Source: Rhodanobacter sp. UBA5168 (GTDB lineage Bacteria; Pseudomonadota; Gammaproteobacteria; Xanthomonadales; Rhodanobacteraceae). From it: a stretch of DNA of 6,565 nt. The stretch is taken from positions 1,319 to 7,883 of the forward strand of contig DHXA01000225.1 in NCBI GenBank assembly GCA_002413455.1, written 5' to 3'. The position numbers and the translations under genes were made by a program. The notes beneath the pieces were generated by a model. The model searched no databases, was not told the origin of the DNA, and worked only from the letters and a program-made list of their open reading frames with translations. How positions within the stretch are numbered: the first letter of the stretch is position 1; every line of letters starts with the position of its first letter. This document shows positions 1 through 6,565 of the stretch, piece by piece.

Positions 1-669
1 GGCATGCAGCGCATGCCCAGTTGGCCCGGTGCGAAGAACCAGCACAGCGAGCCGGTGCCGTATCTGGACATCGAACTGCCCGGCCGCGGCAGTTTCTCCA
101 CGCCGGATGGACTGCGGATCGACCTGATTCGCGGCACCGCCTGGCACGGCGGCATCTACGGCGATTACCAGTGGGGTCGTCAGCACGACGACCTCGGCAA
201 CCTGAGCGAAAAGATCGCCTCACTGCCGCCGCGCATCAATCTGGGTGGCTACCTGGAATGGCAACTCACCCGGCAGCTCGACGTGGGCAGCAGCCTCAGC
301 CACGACATCAACGGCGCCGGCGCCTATCTGGAGCTGTATGCCGAGTGGGATCTGCCGGCGATCGGCCTGCTCGAACACGCGGTCGCGCTGCATTGGCAAG
401 CGATGAACGCGCCGGCGATGAACCGCTTCTTCGGCGTCGATCCGCAGGCTGCGCGCGCCTTGTCGATACCGCCGTGGCAACCCGGCGCCGGCAGCCAGCT
501 CGCCTCGCTGGAATACGACCTGTTCATGCCCACCAGCCAGCACACCGGCGTGGCGCTGGTGCTGGTCTATGGGCGCCTGCTCGGCGGTGCCGCCGACAGT
601 CCGCTGGTCACCCGCTACGGTTCGCGCACGCAGCTGTCCGAGTCATTGGCATTCGTTTATCACCTGTGA
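1..669 (+). CDS. MipA/OmpV-family outer-membrane protein, 5' end missing
   Basis: This is the C-terminal part of a predicted outer-membrane beta-barrel of the MipA/OmpV family (MltA-interacting or outer-membrane protein V type); its exact function is unknown. The frame is open at the window edge and no signal peptide is present, so the ATG at base 4 is probably internal and the true start lies upstream. About 221 residues remain, against roughly 250-280 for the family. Visible family features are an N-terminal block ending in PVPYLDIEL, the GLRIDLI strand, LGGYLEWQL, and the characteristic C-terminal block: FFGVDPQAARA, then PGAG, then YGRLLGGAADSPLV near residues 189-202 and a final Q-x-SESLAFVYHL strand. 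Alternating hydrophobic strands with glycines fit a barrel. The last residue is Leu rather than the aromatic often found in barrel proteins, although Tyr and Phe sit at -3 and -5. It converges on the minus-strand unit and is probably unrelated in function. Confidence 0.87.
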   Translation, partial: GMQRMPSWPGAKNQHSEPVPYLDIELPGRGSFSTPDGLRIDLIRGTAWHGGIYGDYQWGRQHDDLGNLSEKIASLPPRINLGGYLEWQLTRQLDVGSSLSHDINGAGAYLELYAEWDLPAIGLLEHAVALHWQAMNAPAMNRFFGVDPQAARALSIPPWQPGAGSQLASLEYDLFMPTSQHTGVALVLVYGRLLGGAADSPLVTRYGSRTQLSESLAFVYHL

Positions 670-687
670 CGGCGGCGCGAGTACCAG

Positions 688-704
688 CCGGCGAAGTACG
701 CCGG
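688..704. terminator. Perfect inverted repeat between convergent genes, possible bidirectional terminator
   Basis: CCGGCG and CGCCGG form a perfect 6-bp stem around a 5-base AAGTA loop. It lies wholly within the 38-base gap between the stop of the plus-strand porin-like gene and the stop of the minus-strand Rieske gene. The location suits a shared transcription end. No T-tract follows on either strand, so it does not meet the standard intrinsic-terminator model. It could equally act as a 3'-end stabilising hairpin. Confidence 0.4.
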
Positions 705-707
705 ACA

Positions 708-1022
708 TCAGCGGTCGTCACGGGTCCAGATCGCGCCGTCTTCCTCACGCACGGGAAAACTCGCGACCGGCTCGTACGCCGGTGGTTTCGTCACGGCGCC
801 GGTGCGCAGGTCGAAACGCGCACCATGACGAGGGCACTCGACTTCGAAACCGAACACCTCGCCACCGGCCAGATCGCCACCGTCATGGGTGCAGGTGTCC
901 TCGATCGCATACAGCGCGCCGTCGATGTTGTACACCGCGATCGGGGTGTCGCCATCCCATACCACCTTGTACTCGCCCGGCAGGAACTCGCTGCGGGTGC
1001 CGACCCTGACCCAGCCGTTCAT
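708..1022 (-). CDS. Small Rieske [2Fe-2S] ferredoxin (BphF/NirD-like)
   Basis: A 104-residue soluble protein that is essentially one Rieske domain. The cluster ligands are clear: C44-T-H46 in CTHDGGDL and C63-P-R-H66 in CPRHGARFDLRTG, that is C-x-H, 16 residues, C-x-x-H. Size and layout match the ferredoxin components of aromatic-ring dioxygenases (BphF/NdoA type) and NirD-like proteins, which pass single electrons between a reductase and an oxygenase. No signal peptide or membrane segment is present, so it should be cytoplasmic. No oxygenase or reductase gene is in the window, so the partner is unknown. The ATG shares four bases (ATGA) with the stop of the upstream GNAT gene, indicating translational coupling; a G-rich stretch lies about 6 bases before the start. 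As the last gene of a suf-containing unit it is a likely client of the SUF machinery or an electron donor linked to it; that role is inference. Confidence 0.92.
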   Translation of the reverse strand: MNGWVRVGTRSEFLPGEYKVVWDGDTPIAVYNIDGALYAIEDTCTHDGGDLAGGEVFGFEVECPRHGARFDLRTGAVTKPPAYEPVASFPVREEDGAIWTRDDR

Positions 1023-1567
1023 GCGGTGACCCCCGCGAACTCCTTGAGCAACACCTCGAAACGCAGATCGTCGCGCCGCGGGATGCCGAAACGCTCGTCG
1101 CCATACGGAAACGGCTGGTATTCGCCGGTGCGCCGATAGCCGCGCCGGCCATACCAGGCGATCAGTTCCTCGCGCTGCACGATCACCGTCATGCGCATGG
1201 CACGGCAATGCCATTCCTCGCGCGCGATGCGCTCCGCTTCGGCCAGTACGCGTTTGCCCAGGCCACCGCCCTGCTCGCCCGGATCGACCGCGAACATGCC
1301 GAAATAACCAAGCTCGCCCTGCCGCTCGACGTGGCAGCTGGCCTTGAGTTGACCTTCGCACTCGGCCAGCAGCACACGACTGTCGGGGCGACCGATCAAT
1401 GCGCCGACATCGGCCGCGTCGGTGCGCCGGCCATCGAGCAGATGCGATTCGGTGGTCCAGCCGCGCAGCCCCGATTCACCCCGATAGGCGGACTCGACCA
1501 AGGCCACGATGGCGGCAATATCGGCATCCTCGGCCGCGCGGAATACAGGAGGGCTTTGTGTGCTCAT
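1019..1567 (-). CDS. GNAT-family N-acetyltransferase
   Basis: A 182-residue acetyl-CoA-dependent acetyltransferase of the GNAT superfamily; the substrate cannot be told from sequence. It opens with a typical N-terminal strand/helix (FRAAEDADIAAIVALVESAYRG, given here as two parts: FRAAEDADIAAI and VALVESAYRG). Motif A is at about residues 88-112: YFGMFAVDP, followed by the acetyl-CoA pyrophosphate loop Q99-G-G-G-L-G104 (Q-x-x-G-x-G). Motif B is ELIAWYGRRGYRRTGE at about 134-149, which contains the tyrosine usually acting as general acid. The C-terminal segment PFPYGDERFGIPRRDDL is typical of a subgroup I associate with Xanthomonadales. The start at 1567 fits the family's N-terminus; an in-frame ATG at 1603 would add 12 residues and has no better ribosome-binding site. 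No Shine-Dalgarno sequence precedes 1567, which fits the leaderless promoter proposed there. It overlaps the Rieske gene by ATGA. Confidence 0.9.
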   Translation of the reverse strand: MSTQSPPVFRAAEDADIAAIVALVESAYRGESGLRGWTTESHLLDGRRTDAADVGALIGRPDSRVLLAECEGQLKASCHVERQGELGYFGMFAVDPGEQGGGLGKRVLAEAERIAREEWHCRAMRMTVIVQREELIAWYGRRGYRRTGEYQPFPYGDERFGIPRRDDLRFEVLLKEFAGVTA

Positions 1568-1602
1568 GGGCCAATCATAATGGCCGCTGCACCTGCTCAC
1601 CA
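1567..1602 (-). promoter_or_regulatory. Candidate sigma70-type promoter giving a leaderless GNAT-Rieske transcript
   Basis: On the minus strand TATGAT (1574-1579) matches the -10 consensus at five of six positions. It is preceded by a 17-base spacer and TGGTGA (1597-1602), a weak -35 with three of six matches. Only six bases separate the -10 from the GNAT ATG, so transcription would start at or next to the A of the start codon. The absence of a Shine-Dalgarno sequence agrees with this. It lies in the 59-base gap after the reductase gene, so it would be an internal promoter for the last two genes. The call rests on short matches and may be chance. Confidence 0.35.
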
Positions 1603-1626
1603 TGATCTGCCGCAGGCGCAGATGCG

Positions 1627-2562
1627 TCAGGCTTGCTGTGCGTGCGCCCGGCCTGCCTCGTAGATTTTCAGGTGGGCGTACACCACCGACAACAGCACGG
1701 GTGCGACATGTTGCGAATCGGCGCGAGCCAGCATGTCGCCGATCACGTGATCGGCCTCGATGGCATGGCCGTGCTGCAGGTCGCGCAGCATCGAAGCGGT
1801 CAGGGTCGAGCCAGCTTCGGTCAGCACATGGCGGGCGCGCTGCAGTGTCGCCTCGCCTGGCGCATGGCCAGAACGCGCCGCCACCGTCCGACATTCCTCC
1901 AGCAGGGCAAGCGCCGCCGCGCTGCCACCCGGCGCGGCGGCGATGCTGCCGACCGATCCGCGCAGCAGGCAAGTGATGCCGGCCAGCGAGGCCAGGAACA
2001 TCCACTTGTCCCACATGTCCTGCAGGATCGTGGCACTGGGCCGCGCGTCAAAGCCACTGTCGGTCAGGGCCGATGTGATCCGCTGCATGCGCGCGGAGGC
2101 ATTGCCGTCGCGCTCGCCGAAGGTGAGGCTGTGCGACTGGTTGAGATGCTGTACGCCACCTTGCGCATCCAGCGTGGCGGCGATCACGCACTGTCCGCCG
2201 AGTACGCGTTCCGCGCCGAATCGCGCATCCAGCAGATCCAGCTGGCGCATGCCGTTGAGCAGCGGCAGGATCGCCGTATCCGGGCCCACGGCCGGCGCCA
2301 TGTCGGCCATCGCCTGCTCGAGACCGTACGCCTTGCAGCTCAACAGGATCAGGTCGTACGGCGCACGCAGATCGGCGGCCAGTGCGGTCGGTGGTGACGG
2401 CAGATCGGCATCACCGGTCGCGCTGCGGATTACCAGGCCGTGTCGCGCCAGCTGCGCTGCGCGCTGTTCGCGCACCAGAAACGTCACGTCGCGTCCATGC
2501 TGCAACAGACGTCCACCGAAATAGCCACCGGTGGCACCGGCGCCAACGATCAGGATACGCAT
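1627..2562 (-). CDS. Ketopantoate reductase (PanE/ApbA)-family oxidoreductase, atypical active site
   Basis: A 311-residue protein of the 2-dehydropantoate 2-reductase family, whose classical member reduces ketopantoate to pantoate with NADPH in pantothenate/CoA synthesis. The N-terminus has the Rossmann dinucleotide motif MRILIVGAGATGGYFGG with G7-A-G9-A-T-G12-G13. LLSCKAYG carries the conserved Lys77, and LLNGM the conserved Asn103. The C-terminal helical domain begins around DMWDKWMFLASLAG. Lys186 there corresponds to the catalytic lysine (K176 in E. coli by recall), but the asparagines four and eight residues on (N180/N184 in E. coli) are Leu190 and Ala194. Ser257 and Glu269 in the SML-to-IEAD segment match the substrate-binding Ser and acid. 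This pattern belongs to a paralogous subgroup, so the substrate may not be ketopantoate. The start is set by an excellent ribosome-binding site and lies 3 bases after the acyltransferase stop. Confidence 0.92.
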   Translation of the reverse strand: MRILIVGAGATGGYFGGRLLQHGRDVTFLVREQRAAQLARHGLVIRSATGDADLPSPPTALAADLRAPYDLILLSCKAYGLEQAMADMAPAVGPDTAILPLLNGMRQLDLLDARFGAERVLGGQCVIAATLDAQGGVQHLNQSHSLTFGERDGNASARMQRITSALTDSGFDARPSATILQDMWDKWMFLASLAGITCLLRGSVGSIAAAPGGSAAALALLEECRTVAARSGHAPGEATLQRARHVLTEAGSTLTASMLRDLQHGHAIEADHVIGDMLARADSQHVAPVLLSVVYAHLKIYEAGRAHAQQA

Positions 2563-2565
2563 GGA

Positions 2566-3480
2566 TCAATCTCCTTTCGGTGCGGGATTTGTCGCCGTGT
2601 GCATGCGTGCCGCCTGGGCATCCTTCTCGCTCCACAGCGTGTTCAACCACAGTTTGACGCGCCCGCGAAACGCCGCGTCTTCGTCGTAACTGCCGGTCAA
2701 GCCGGCCTCGATCGGAAGCTCACGCACATGCACGCGGATATCGTGCACACGCCCGGCAATCAGATCCATCATCGTGCACGGGCCCTCCGGATAGACAATG
2801 GTGACGTCGAGAATCGCATGCAGCCCATCGCCCATCGCGTCCAGCACGAAAGCCAGACCGCCGGCCTTGGGCCGCAGCAGATACCGGTAAGGCGAAGACT
2901 GCGCATCGTGCTTGGCCGCTGTGAAACGGGTGCCTTCGGCAAAGTTCATCACCGACACCGGCATGTGGCGGAATTTCTCGCAGGCAAGCCGGGTCGCCTC
3001 CCTGTCCTTGCCCTGCAGCTCGGGGTGTCTGATCAGGGTTTCCCTCGAGTAGCGTTTCATGAACGGGAAATCGAGCGCCCACCAGGCCGGCCCCAGCAGC
3101 GGCACCCAGATCAGTTGCTGCTTGAGGAAGAAACGCAGGAACGGGATGCGCCGGTTGAACACCTTCTGCAACACCGGGATATCCACCCAGCTCTGGTGAT
3201 TGCACAGCACCAGATAGTTGCCGTCACGGCGCAAACCGGCGAGCCCATCGACCTGCCAGCGGATGCGGGTAAAACCGTCGAACAGCCGGTTGTTGACGCC
3301 AATCCAGCTTTCCGCGATGACTACCAGCACGCGCGAGCAGGCGCGTCGTATTGCGCGGATCGGCACGATCACCTTGATCAGGGTGAACGCGAACAACAGC
3401 ACCACGTGCAGCACGATATTGATCGTCAGCAGCAGCAGCGCGAGCGGAATGCGGATCAGGCCGGGAAGCTTGGCGAACAT
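2566..3480 (-). CDS. YihG-like lysophospholipid (1-acylglycerol-3-phosphate) acyltransferase
   Basis: A 304-residue membrane-anchored acyltransferase of the PlsC/LPLAT superfamily, resembling E. coli YihG over nearly its whole length. Such enzymes move a fatty-acyl group to the sn-2 position of lysophosphatidic acid at the inner membrane. Residues about 10-40 form a long hydrophobic segment, followed by basic residues (IRAIRRACSR). The catalytic HX4D motif is N94-H95-Q-S-W-V-D100. LKQQLIWVPLLG and ALDFPFMKRYSRETLIRHPE (about 136-154) are YihG-like blocks, and the glycerol-phosphate-binding motif is E182-G-T-R185 in NFAEGTRF. The C-terminal WLNTLWSEKD also matches. An alternative GTG start at 3564 overlaps the sufS stop (GTGA) and would add 28 residues. 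I prefer 3480 because those residues are very basic, use otherwise uncommon CGA, AGG and CGG codons, and lie before the point where similarity to YihG begins. Neither start has a convincing ribosome-binding site. Confidence 0.91.
   Translation of the reverse strand: MFAKLPGLIRIPLALLLLTINIVLHVVLLFAFTLIKVIVPIRAIRRACSRVLVVIAESWIGVNNRLFDGFTRIRWQVDGLAGLRRDGNYLVLCNHQSWVDIPVLQKVFNRRIPFLRFFLKQQLIWVPLLGPAWWALDFPFMKRYSRETLIRHPELQGKDREATRLACEKFRHMPVSVMNFAEGTRFTAAKHDAQSSPYRYLLRPKAGGLAFVLDAMGDGLHAILDVTIVYPEGPCTMMDLIAGRVHDIRVHVRELPIEAGLTGSYDEDAAFRGRVKLWLNTLWSEKDAQAARMHTATNPAPKGD
2571..2577 (-). promoter_or_regulatory. Strong Shine-Dalgarno sequence of the reductase gene
   Basis: On the minus strand AAAGGAG lies 8 bases before the ATG at 2562. 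It is by far the best ribosome-binding site in the window and fixes the start of the reductase gene. It lies inside the last codons of the acyltransferase gene, so the two genes are probably coupled on one mRNA, with the reductase also able to initiate well by itself. Confidence 0.85.
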
Positions 3481-3560
3481 GAAGTCGGTCGTCGACGGGG
3501 AGACTGGCAGGATAATGCCCCGCCTGCGACAGCGGAACCATTCGACCTTTCGACTTCGGC
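3481..3560. other. Spacer between sufS and the acyltransferase gene, or its N-terminal extension
   Basis: These 80 bases are non-coding if the acyltransferase starts at 3480, and encode most of a 28-residue basic extension if it starts at the GTG at 3564. On the minus strand there is a short near-direct repeat (TCGAAAGG then TCGAATGG) and an AT-richer CATTATCC patch that only poorly resembles a -10. I see no strong promoter, terminator or ribosome-binding site. Confidence 0.4.
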
Positions 3561-4805
3561 TCACATCAGCAACTTGCGCACCTTGAGCAGCGCGACGATG
3601 AACGCATCGATTTCCTCACGCGTGTTGTAGAACGCCAGTGAGGCGCGCAGCGTGGCGGGCACACCGTAGAATTGCATCAGCGGATGCGCGCAATGATGGC
3701 CGGAGCGCACGGCAACGCCTTGCAGGTCGAGCAGGGTGGCCATGTCGCTGGCCTGGGCGCCTTCGAGCAGGAATGAGATCACCGGTTCCTTCTCGGCCGC
3801 CTCGCCGAAGATGCGCAGCCCGGGAATCTCGCGCAACCTTTCGGTGGCATAGGCAAGCAGGTTCTGCTCCCAGGCATGGATCGCCGCGAAACCCACCGAC
3901 TCGTAATAGTCGATCGCCGCCGCCAGCCCGACGAAGCCGGCGATGTTCGGCGTGCCGGCCTCGAACTTGTGCGGCGGCGCGGCGAACGTGGTGCCGCTGA
4001 AACGCACCTCGCGGATCATCTCGCCGCCGCCGAAGAACGGCGGCATCGACTCCAGGTGTTCGCGCTTCGCCCACAGCGCACCGGTGCCGGTCGGGCCGAG
4101 CATCTTGTGGCCGGTGATCGCATAGAAATCGCAGCCCAGCGCCTGCACGTCGACCGGCCGGTGCGGCACGGCCTGCGAACCGTCGACCAGCAGCGCGATG
4201 CCCCGCTTCTTGCATTCGCGCGCGAGCTCGCGCACCGGGTTGACCGTGCCCAGCACGTTGGAGACGTGGGTAACGCAGGCCAGCTTCACTTCCGGCGTCA
4301 GCATCTCGATGAACTTTTCGACGATCAGCTCGCCGCGTTCGTCGATCGGCGCCGCCTTGACGGTGGCGCCGCTGCGCCCGGCGACCAGCTGCCACGGCAC
4401 GATGTTGGCGTGATGCTCCATCACCGTGGTGAGGATGCTGTCGCCTGGCTTCAGTCGCGGCAAGGCATAGCTGTAGGCAACCAGGTTGATCGACTGGGTG
4501 GTGCCGGAGGTCAGGATCAGCTCGCTGCGCGATGTCGCGTTGATGAAACGCGCCAGCTTGTCGCGTGCGCCTTCATAGGCTGCGGTAGCTTCCTCGCCAA
4601 GCTGATGCACCGCGCGCGCCACGTTCGCGTTGTGCTCGCGATAGTGTGCGTCGACCGCCTCGATCACCGACTCCGGCTTCTGACTGGTGTTGGCGTTGTC
4701 CAGATACACCAGCGGCTTGCCGTGCACGCTGCGTGTGAGCAGCGGAAAATCCGTGCGGATACGCTGGACGTCGAAGACCGTAGGGGTGGTTGAGACATTC
4801 GTCAT
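3561..4805 (-). CDS. sufS: Cysteine desulfurase SufS (type II)
   Basis: A 414-residue PLP enzyme that takes sulfur from L-cysteine as an enzyme-bound persulfide, releasing alanine, and feeds the SUF Fe-S scaffold in the cytoplasm. Length fits the family (about 406 in E. coli). The aminotransferase class V fold is complete. VYLDNANTSQKP is at 33-44. HHAN at 131-134 carries the histidine that stacks on PLP, and DGSQAVPH at 208-215 has the PLP-contacting Asp208 and Gln211. Lys234 in ITGHKMLGPTG forms the Schiff base. The catalytic Cys372 is in VRSGHHCAHPLM, the type II signature rather than the IscS one, and Arg387 in TLRASLAFYNT binds substrate carboxylate. It follows sufD after 106 bases, with only a weak GAAG before the ATG. 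The stop TGA at 3561-3563 overlaps a possible GTG start of the next gene. A SufE- or SufU-type acceptor is normally needed; none is nearby. Confidence 0.97.
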   Translation of the reverse strand: MTNVSTTPTVFDVQRIRTDFPLLTRSVHGKPLVYLDNANTSQKPESVIEAVDAHYREHNANVARAVHQLGEEATAAYEGARDKLARFINATSRSELILTSGTTQSINLVAYSYALPRLKPGDSILTTVMEHHANIVPWQLVAGRSGATVKAAPIDERGELIVEKFIEMLTPEVKLACVTHVSNVLGTVNPVRELARECKKRGIALLVDGSQAVPHRPVDVQALGCDFYAITGHKMLGPTGTGALWAKREHLESMPPFFGGGEMIREVRFSGTTFAAPPHKFEAGTPNIAGFVGLAAAIDYYESVGFAAIHAWEQNLLAYATERLREIPGLRIFGEAAEKEPVISFLLEGAQASDMATLLDLQGVAVRSGHHCAHPLMQFYGVPATLRASLAFYNTREEIDAFIVALLKVRKLLM

Positions 4806-4840
4806 GGCGTATTCGCTTCAATGTGATTGGCGCGAGAGTC

Positions 4841-4877
4841 GCCCCTCACCCCGGCCCTCTCCCGGCAGGGAAGAGGT
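4841..4877. repeat. REP-like GC-rich hairpin element in the sufD-sufS spacer
   Basis: The pyrimidine-rich run CCCCTCACCCCGGCCCTCTC is followed directly by an inverted repeat. CCTCTCCC (4856-4863) pairs with GGG plus AGAGG (4868-4876) around a GGCA loop, with one unpaired A at 4871. The run resembles the CCCTCACCCC...CCCTCTCCC elements scattered between genes in many GC-rich proteobacterial genomes; that resemblance is from memory and no second copy occurs in this window. There is no T-tract in the transcript direction (minus), so an intrinsic terminator is unlikely. Possible roles are mRNA processing or stabilisation between sufD and sufS, or simple carriage of a dispersed repeat. A small GGCG/CGCC inverted repeat overlaps its left edge (4829-4843). 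Confidence 0.55.
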
Positions 4878-4911
4878 GTTACGGCAATTTCCGGCATCGC
4901 TGGAAGCAGGA

Positions 4912-6230
4912 TCAGGCATCCGGCAATTGCGCGACCAGCATGGCGGACAGATGTTCGCGCAATGCCTCGTTCGGCAGATCGTCCAGTACCGCACGACAGA
5001 ATGCAGCGGTCAGCAACGCACGCGCTTCCGCCAGCGGAATCCCGCGCGAGCGCAGGTAGAACAGCGACCGCTCGTCGAGCTGGCCGACGGTGGCTCCGTG
5101 CGCGGCTTTCACCTCGTCGGCGTAGATCTCCAGTTCCGGCTTGGTGTCGATCTCGGCACTGGCCGACAGCAGCAGGTTCTTGTTGCTGAGACTGGCATCG
5201 CTGCCGTCGGCACCGGGCGCCACCACGATGGCGCCACGGAAGACACCGCGGGCTCGATCGTTGGCGACACCACGCCAGTTCGACGTGGAGGTGGTGTTCA
5301 ACGCCTGATGGCGGATCGCCAGCTGGGTGTCGATATGCTGGCGGCCGTGCGGCATGAATACGCCGCGCGTGTGGAATTGCGCGTTGTCGCCGATCAGCTC
5401 GGCCTGCAGATCATGCCGTACCAGCGCGCCGCCCAGTTCCAGCACATGGAGCGTAGCCTGGGCGCGCGCACGCAGACGAAGATTGCCGCGGCGAACCAGG
5501 CTCGCGCCAATCGCGGCATGCTGCAGCACGGTGTGATGCAGCTGCGCACCCTCGCGCAACTCGATGTCGCTGACCAGGGTGGCCAGATGAGCCTGTTCAC
5601 CGCTGGCCACATGCTGTTCGATCAGGGTCAGTTCGGCGCCCTCGCCCAACTCGATCACGTTGCGGGCATGCCAGGCCAGATCGGCTTCGGCGGCGGCGCC
5701 GACAAACACCAGCTGCACCGGCACACTGATTTTTGCGTGAGCTGCGACACGCAAGACCACGCCGTCGCCGGCACTGGCCGCATTGACCCGCGCAAATGCA
5801 TCGCCCACCTCGCGCGCATGCCTGACCGGAGCCGGCCACGACAGCGCGAAACGCAGCGGCTCCGCATCACCGCGCAACACCTGCGACAACGGCTGCAGCG
5901 AAAGCCCCGCAGGCAGGTTGTCGAGCGCCGAAAGATCGGCACGAAACGCGCCATTGACGAAGACCACTCGCGCGCCTTCGATACCAGGCAGGGCCAGCAA
6001 CGACGTATCGACCAAGCGCGCCTGCGCATCGGCATCGCCGCTGGCGAAACTGCGCTGGCCAAGGCCACGTAGCGCGGTGTACTTCCACGCCTCCACCCGC
6101 GTGTCGGGCAAGCCGCCGGCGGCGAACGCCGCGCGATTCTCCCGCCGCACCGCATCCAGCCAGGCGATGCCACTGACCGGCAACGGCGCGTCCAACAACG
6201 AGGCGACCAACGGCAAGGATGCCGGCTGGC

Positions 6231-6234
<4 letters not shown>
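4912..6234 (-). CDS. sufD: Fe-S cluster assembly scaffold subunit SufD
   Basis: A 440-residue SufD, subunit of the cytoplasmic SufBCD complex that builds Fe-S clusters under iron limitation or oxidative stress. The N-terminal helical region includes EAWKYTAL (48-55), the SufB/SufD-family E-x-W-K-Y-T motif. A long beta-helix region follows (about 150-350), rich in alternating hydrophobics. The conserved C-terminal core is [17 protein letters not shown] (322-338), then [20 protein letters not shown] (350-369), then [17 protein letters not shown] (372-388) and [10 protein letters not shown]. His379 in the AHGAT segment matches the histidine implicated in cluster assembly (H360 in E. coli SufD). 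The residue two before it, often Cys in enterobacterial SufD, is Ala377. The ATG overlaps the sufC stop as ATGA, and a GGAG seven bases before it (within sufC) acts as ribosome-binding site. SufB would bear a different C-terminal cysteine pattern, which supports SufD rather than SufB. Confidence 0.96.

Positions 6235-6565
<331 letters not shown>

Noticed and set aside
21..1139. Plus-strand open frame of 372 codons spanning the porin-like gene and the opposite Rieske gene
   Set aside because: It crosses two genes with clear family motifs in other frames and is Arg/Ala-rich, so it is a frame shadow. It is not a fusion.
1568..2014. N-terminal extension of the GNAT frame up to 2014
   Set aside because: The extra residues run antiframe through the well-supported reductase gene; GNAT similarity starts only after the ATG at 1567.
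3428..3441. Short CAG/CTG triplet run
   Set aside because: It encodes consecutive leucines in the membrane segment of the acyltransferase; four repeats are expected from Leu-rich sequence using CTG codons.
2440..3630. Plus-strand open frame of 396 codons antisense to the acyltransferase
   Set aside because: It is a shadow of the YihG-like gene, with a Gln/Arg/His-rich translation and no family motif.
4856..4876. Intrinsic terminator between sufD and sufS
   Set aside because: The hairpin is not followed by a T-tract in the minus-strand direction, and sufS needs to be read through for a normal suf operon.
4882..4928. Direct repeat CGGCAATT at 4882-4889 and 4921-4928 flanking the sufD stop
   Set aside because: Eight bases with 31 between them is within chance for this length, and one copy is in sufD coding sequence; there is no sign of an insertion between them.
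4687..6072. Plus-strand open frame of 461 codons antisense to sufS and sufD
   Set aside because: It lies opposite two unmistakable conserved genes, its translation is low-complexity (rich in Arg, Gln, His and Ala), and it has no recognisable domain or ribosome-binding site. Such frames arise from GC-rich codon use on the other strand.

Overview
The window is GC-rich chromosomal DNA from a proteobacterium. The SufS/SufD sequences and the gene order suggest the Xanthomonadales/Lysobacterales (Rhodanobacter/Dyella/Xanthomonas relatives). This placement is from recall of family sequences, not from a search. Almost every base is coding, with no tRNA, rRNA, IS element or CRISPR array visible.

From the right edge leftwards on the minus strand runs what looks like one transcription unit: the 3' part of sufC (cut by the window edge), sufD, sufS, a YihG-type lysophospholipid acyltransferase, a ketopantoate-reductase-family oxidoreductase, a GNAT acetyltransferase and a small Rieske [2Fe-2S] ferredoxin. 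Three joints are very tight: sufC/sufD and GNAT/Rieske share ATGA overlaps, and acyltransferase/reductase are 3 bases apart. Three joints are looser: sufD-sufS (97 bases from 4815 in effect, 106 in all, with a hairpin-bearing GC-rich repeat-like element), sufS-acyltransferase (80 bases if the preferred start is right) and reductase-GNAT (59 bases, with a possible leaderless promoter). At the left edge a plus-strand gene for a MipA/OmpV-family outer-membrane protein (5' end missing) converges on the unit, separated by 38 bases that hold a perfect 6-bp inverted repeat.

SufC (ATPase) and SufD (scaffold subunit) act with SufB (expected just off the right edge) as the Fe-S assembly scaffold, and SufS mobilises sulfur from cysteine. 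The Rieske ferredoxin at the far end is a plausible client or redox partner. The acyltransferase, reductase and acetyltransferase have no established role in Fe-S assembly and may be passengers or stress-linked genes. No sulfur acceptor (SufE or SufU), A-type carrier or regulator gene lies in the window.

I see no wholly new system. The points most worth a second look are the non-canonical tail of the SUF unit, the ketopantoate-reductase paralogue lacking both family asparagines, the sufD-sufS spacer element and the possible internal promoter before the GNAT gene.
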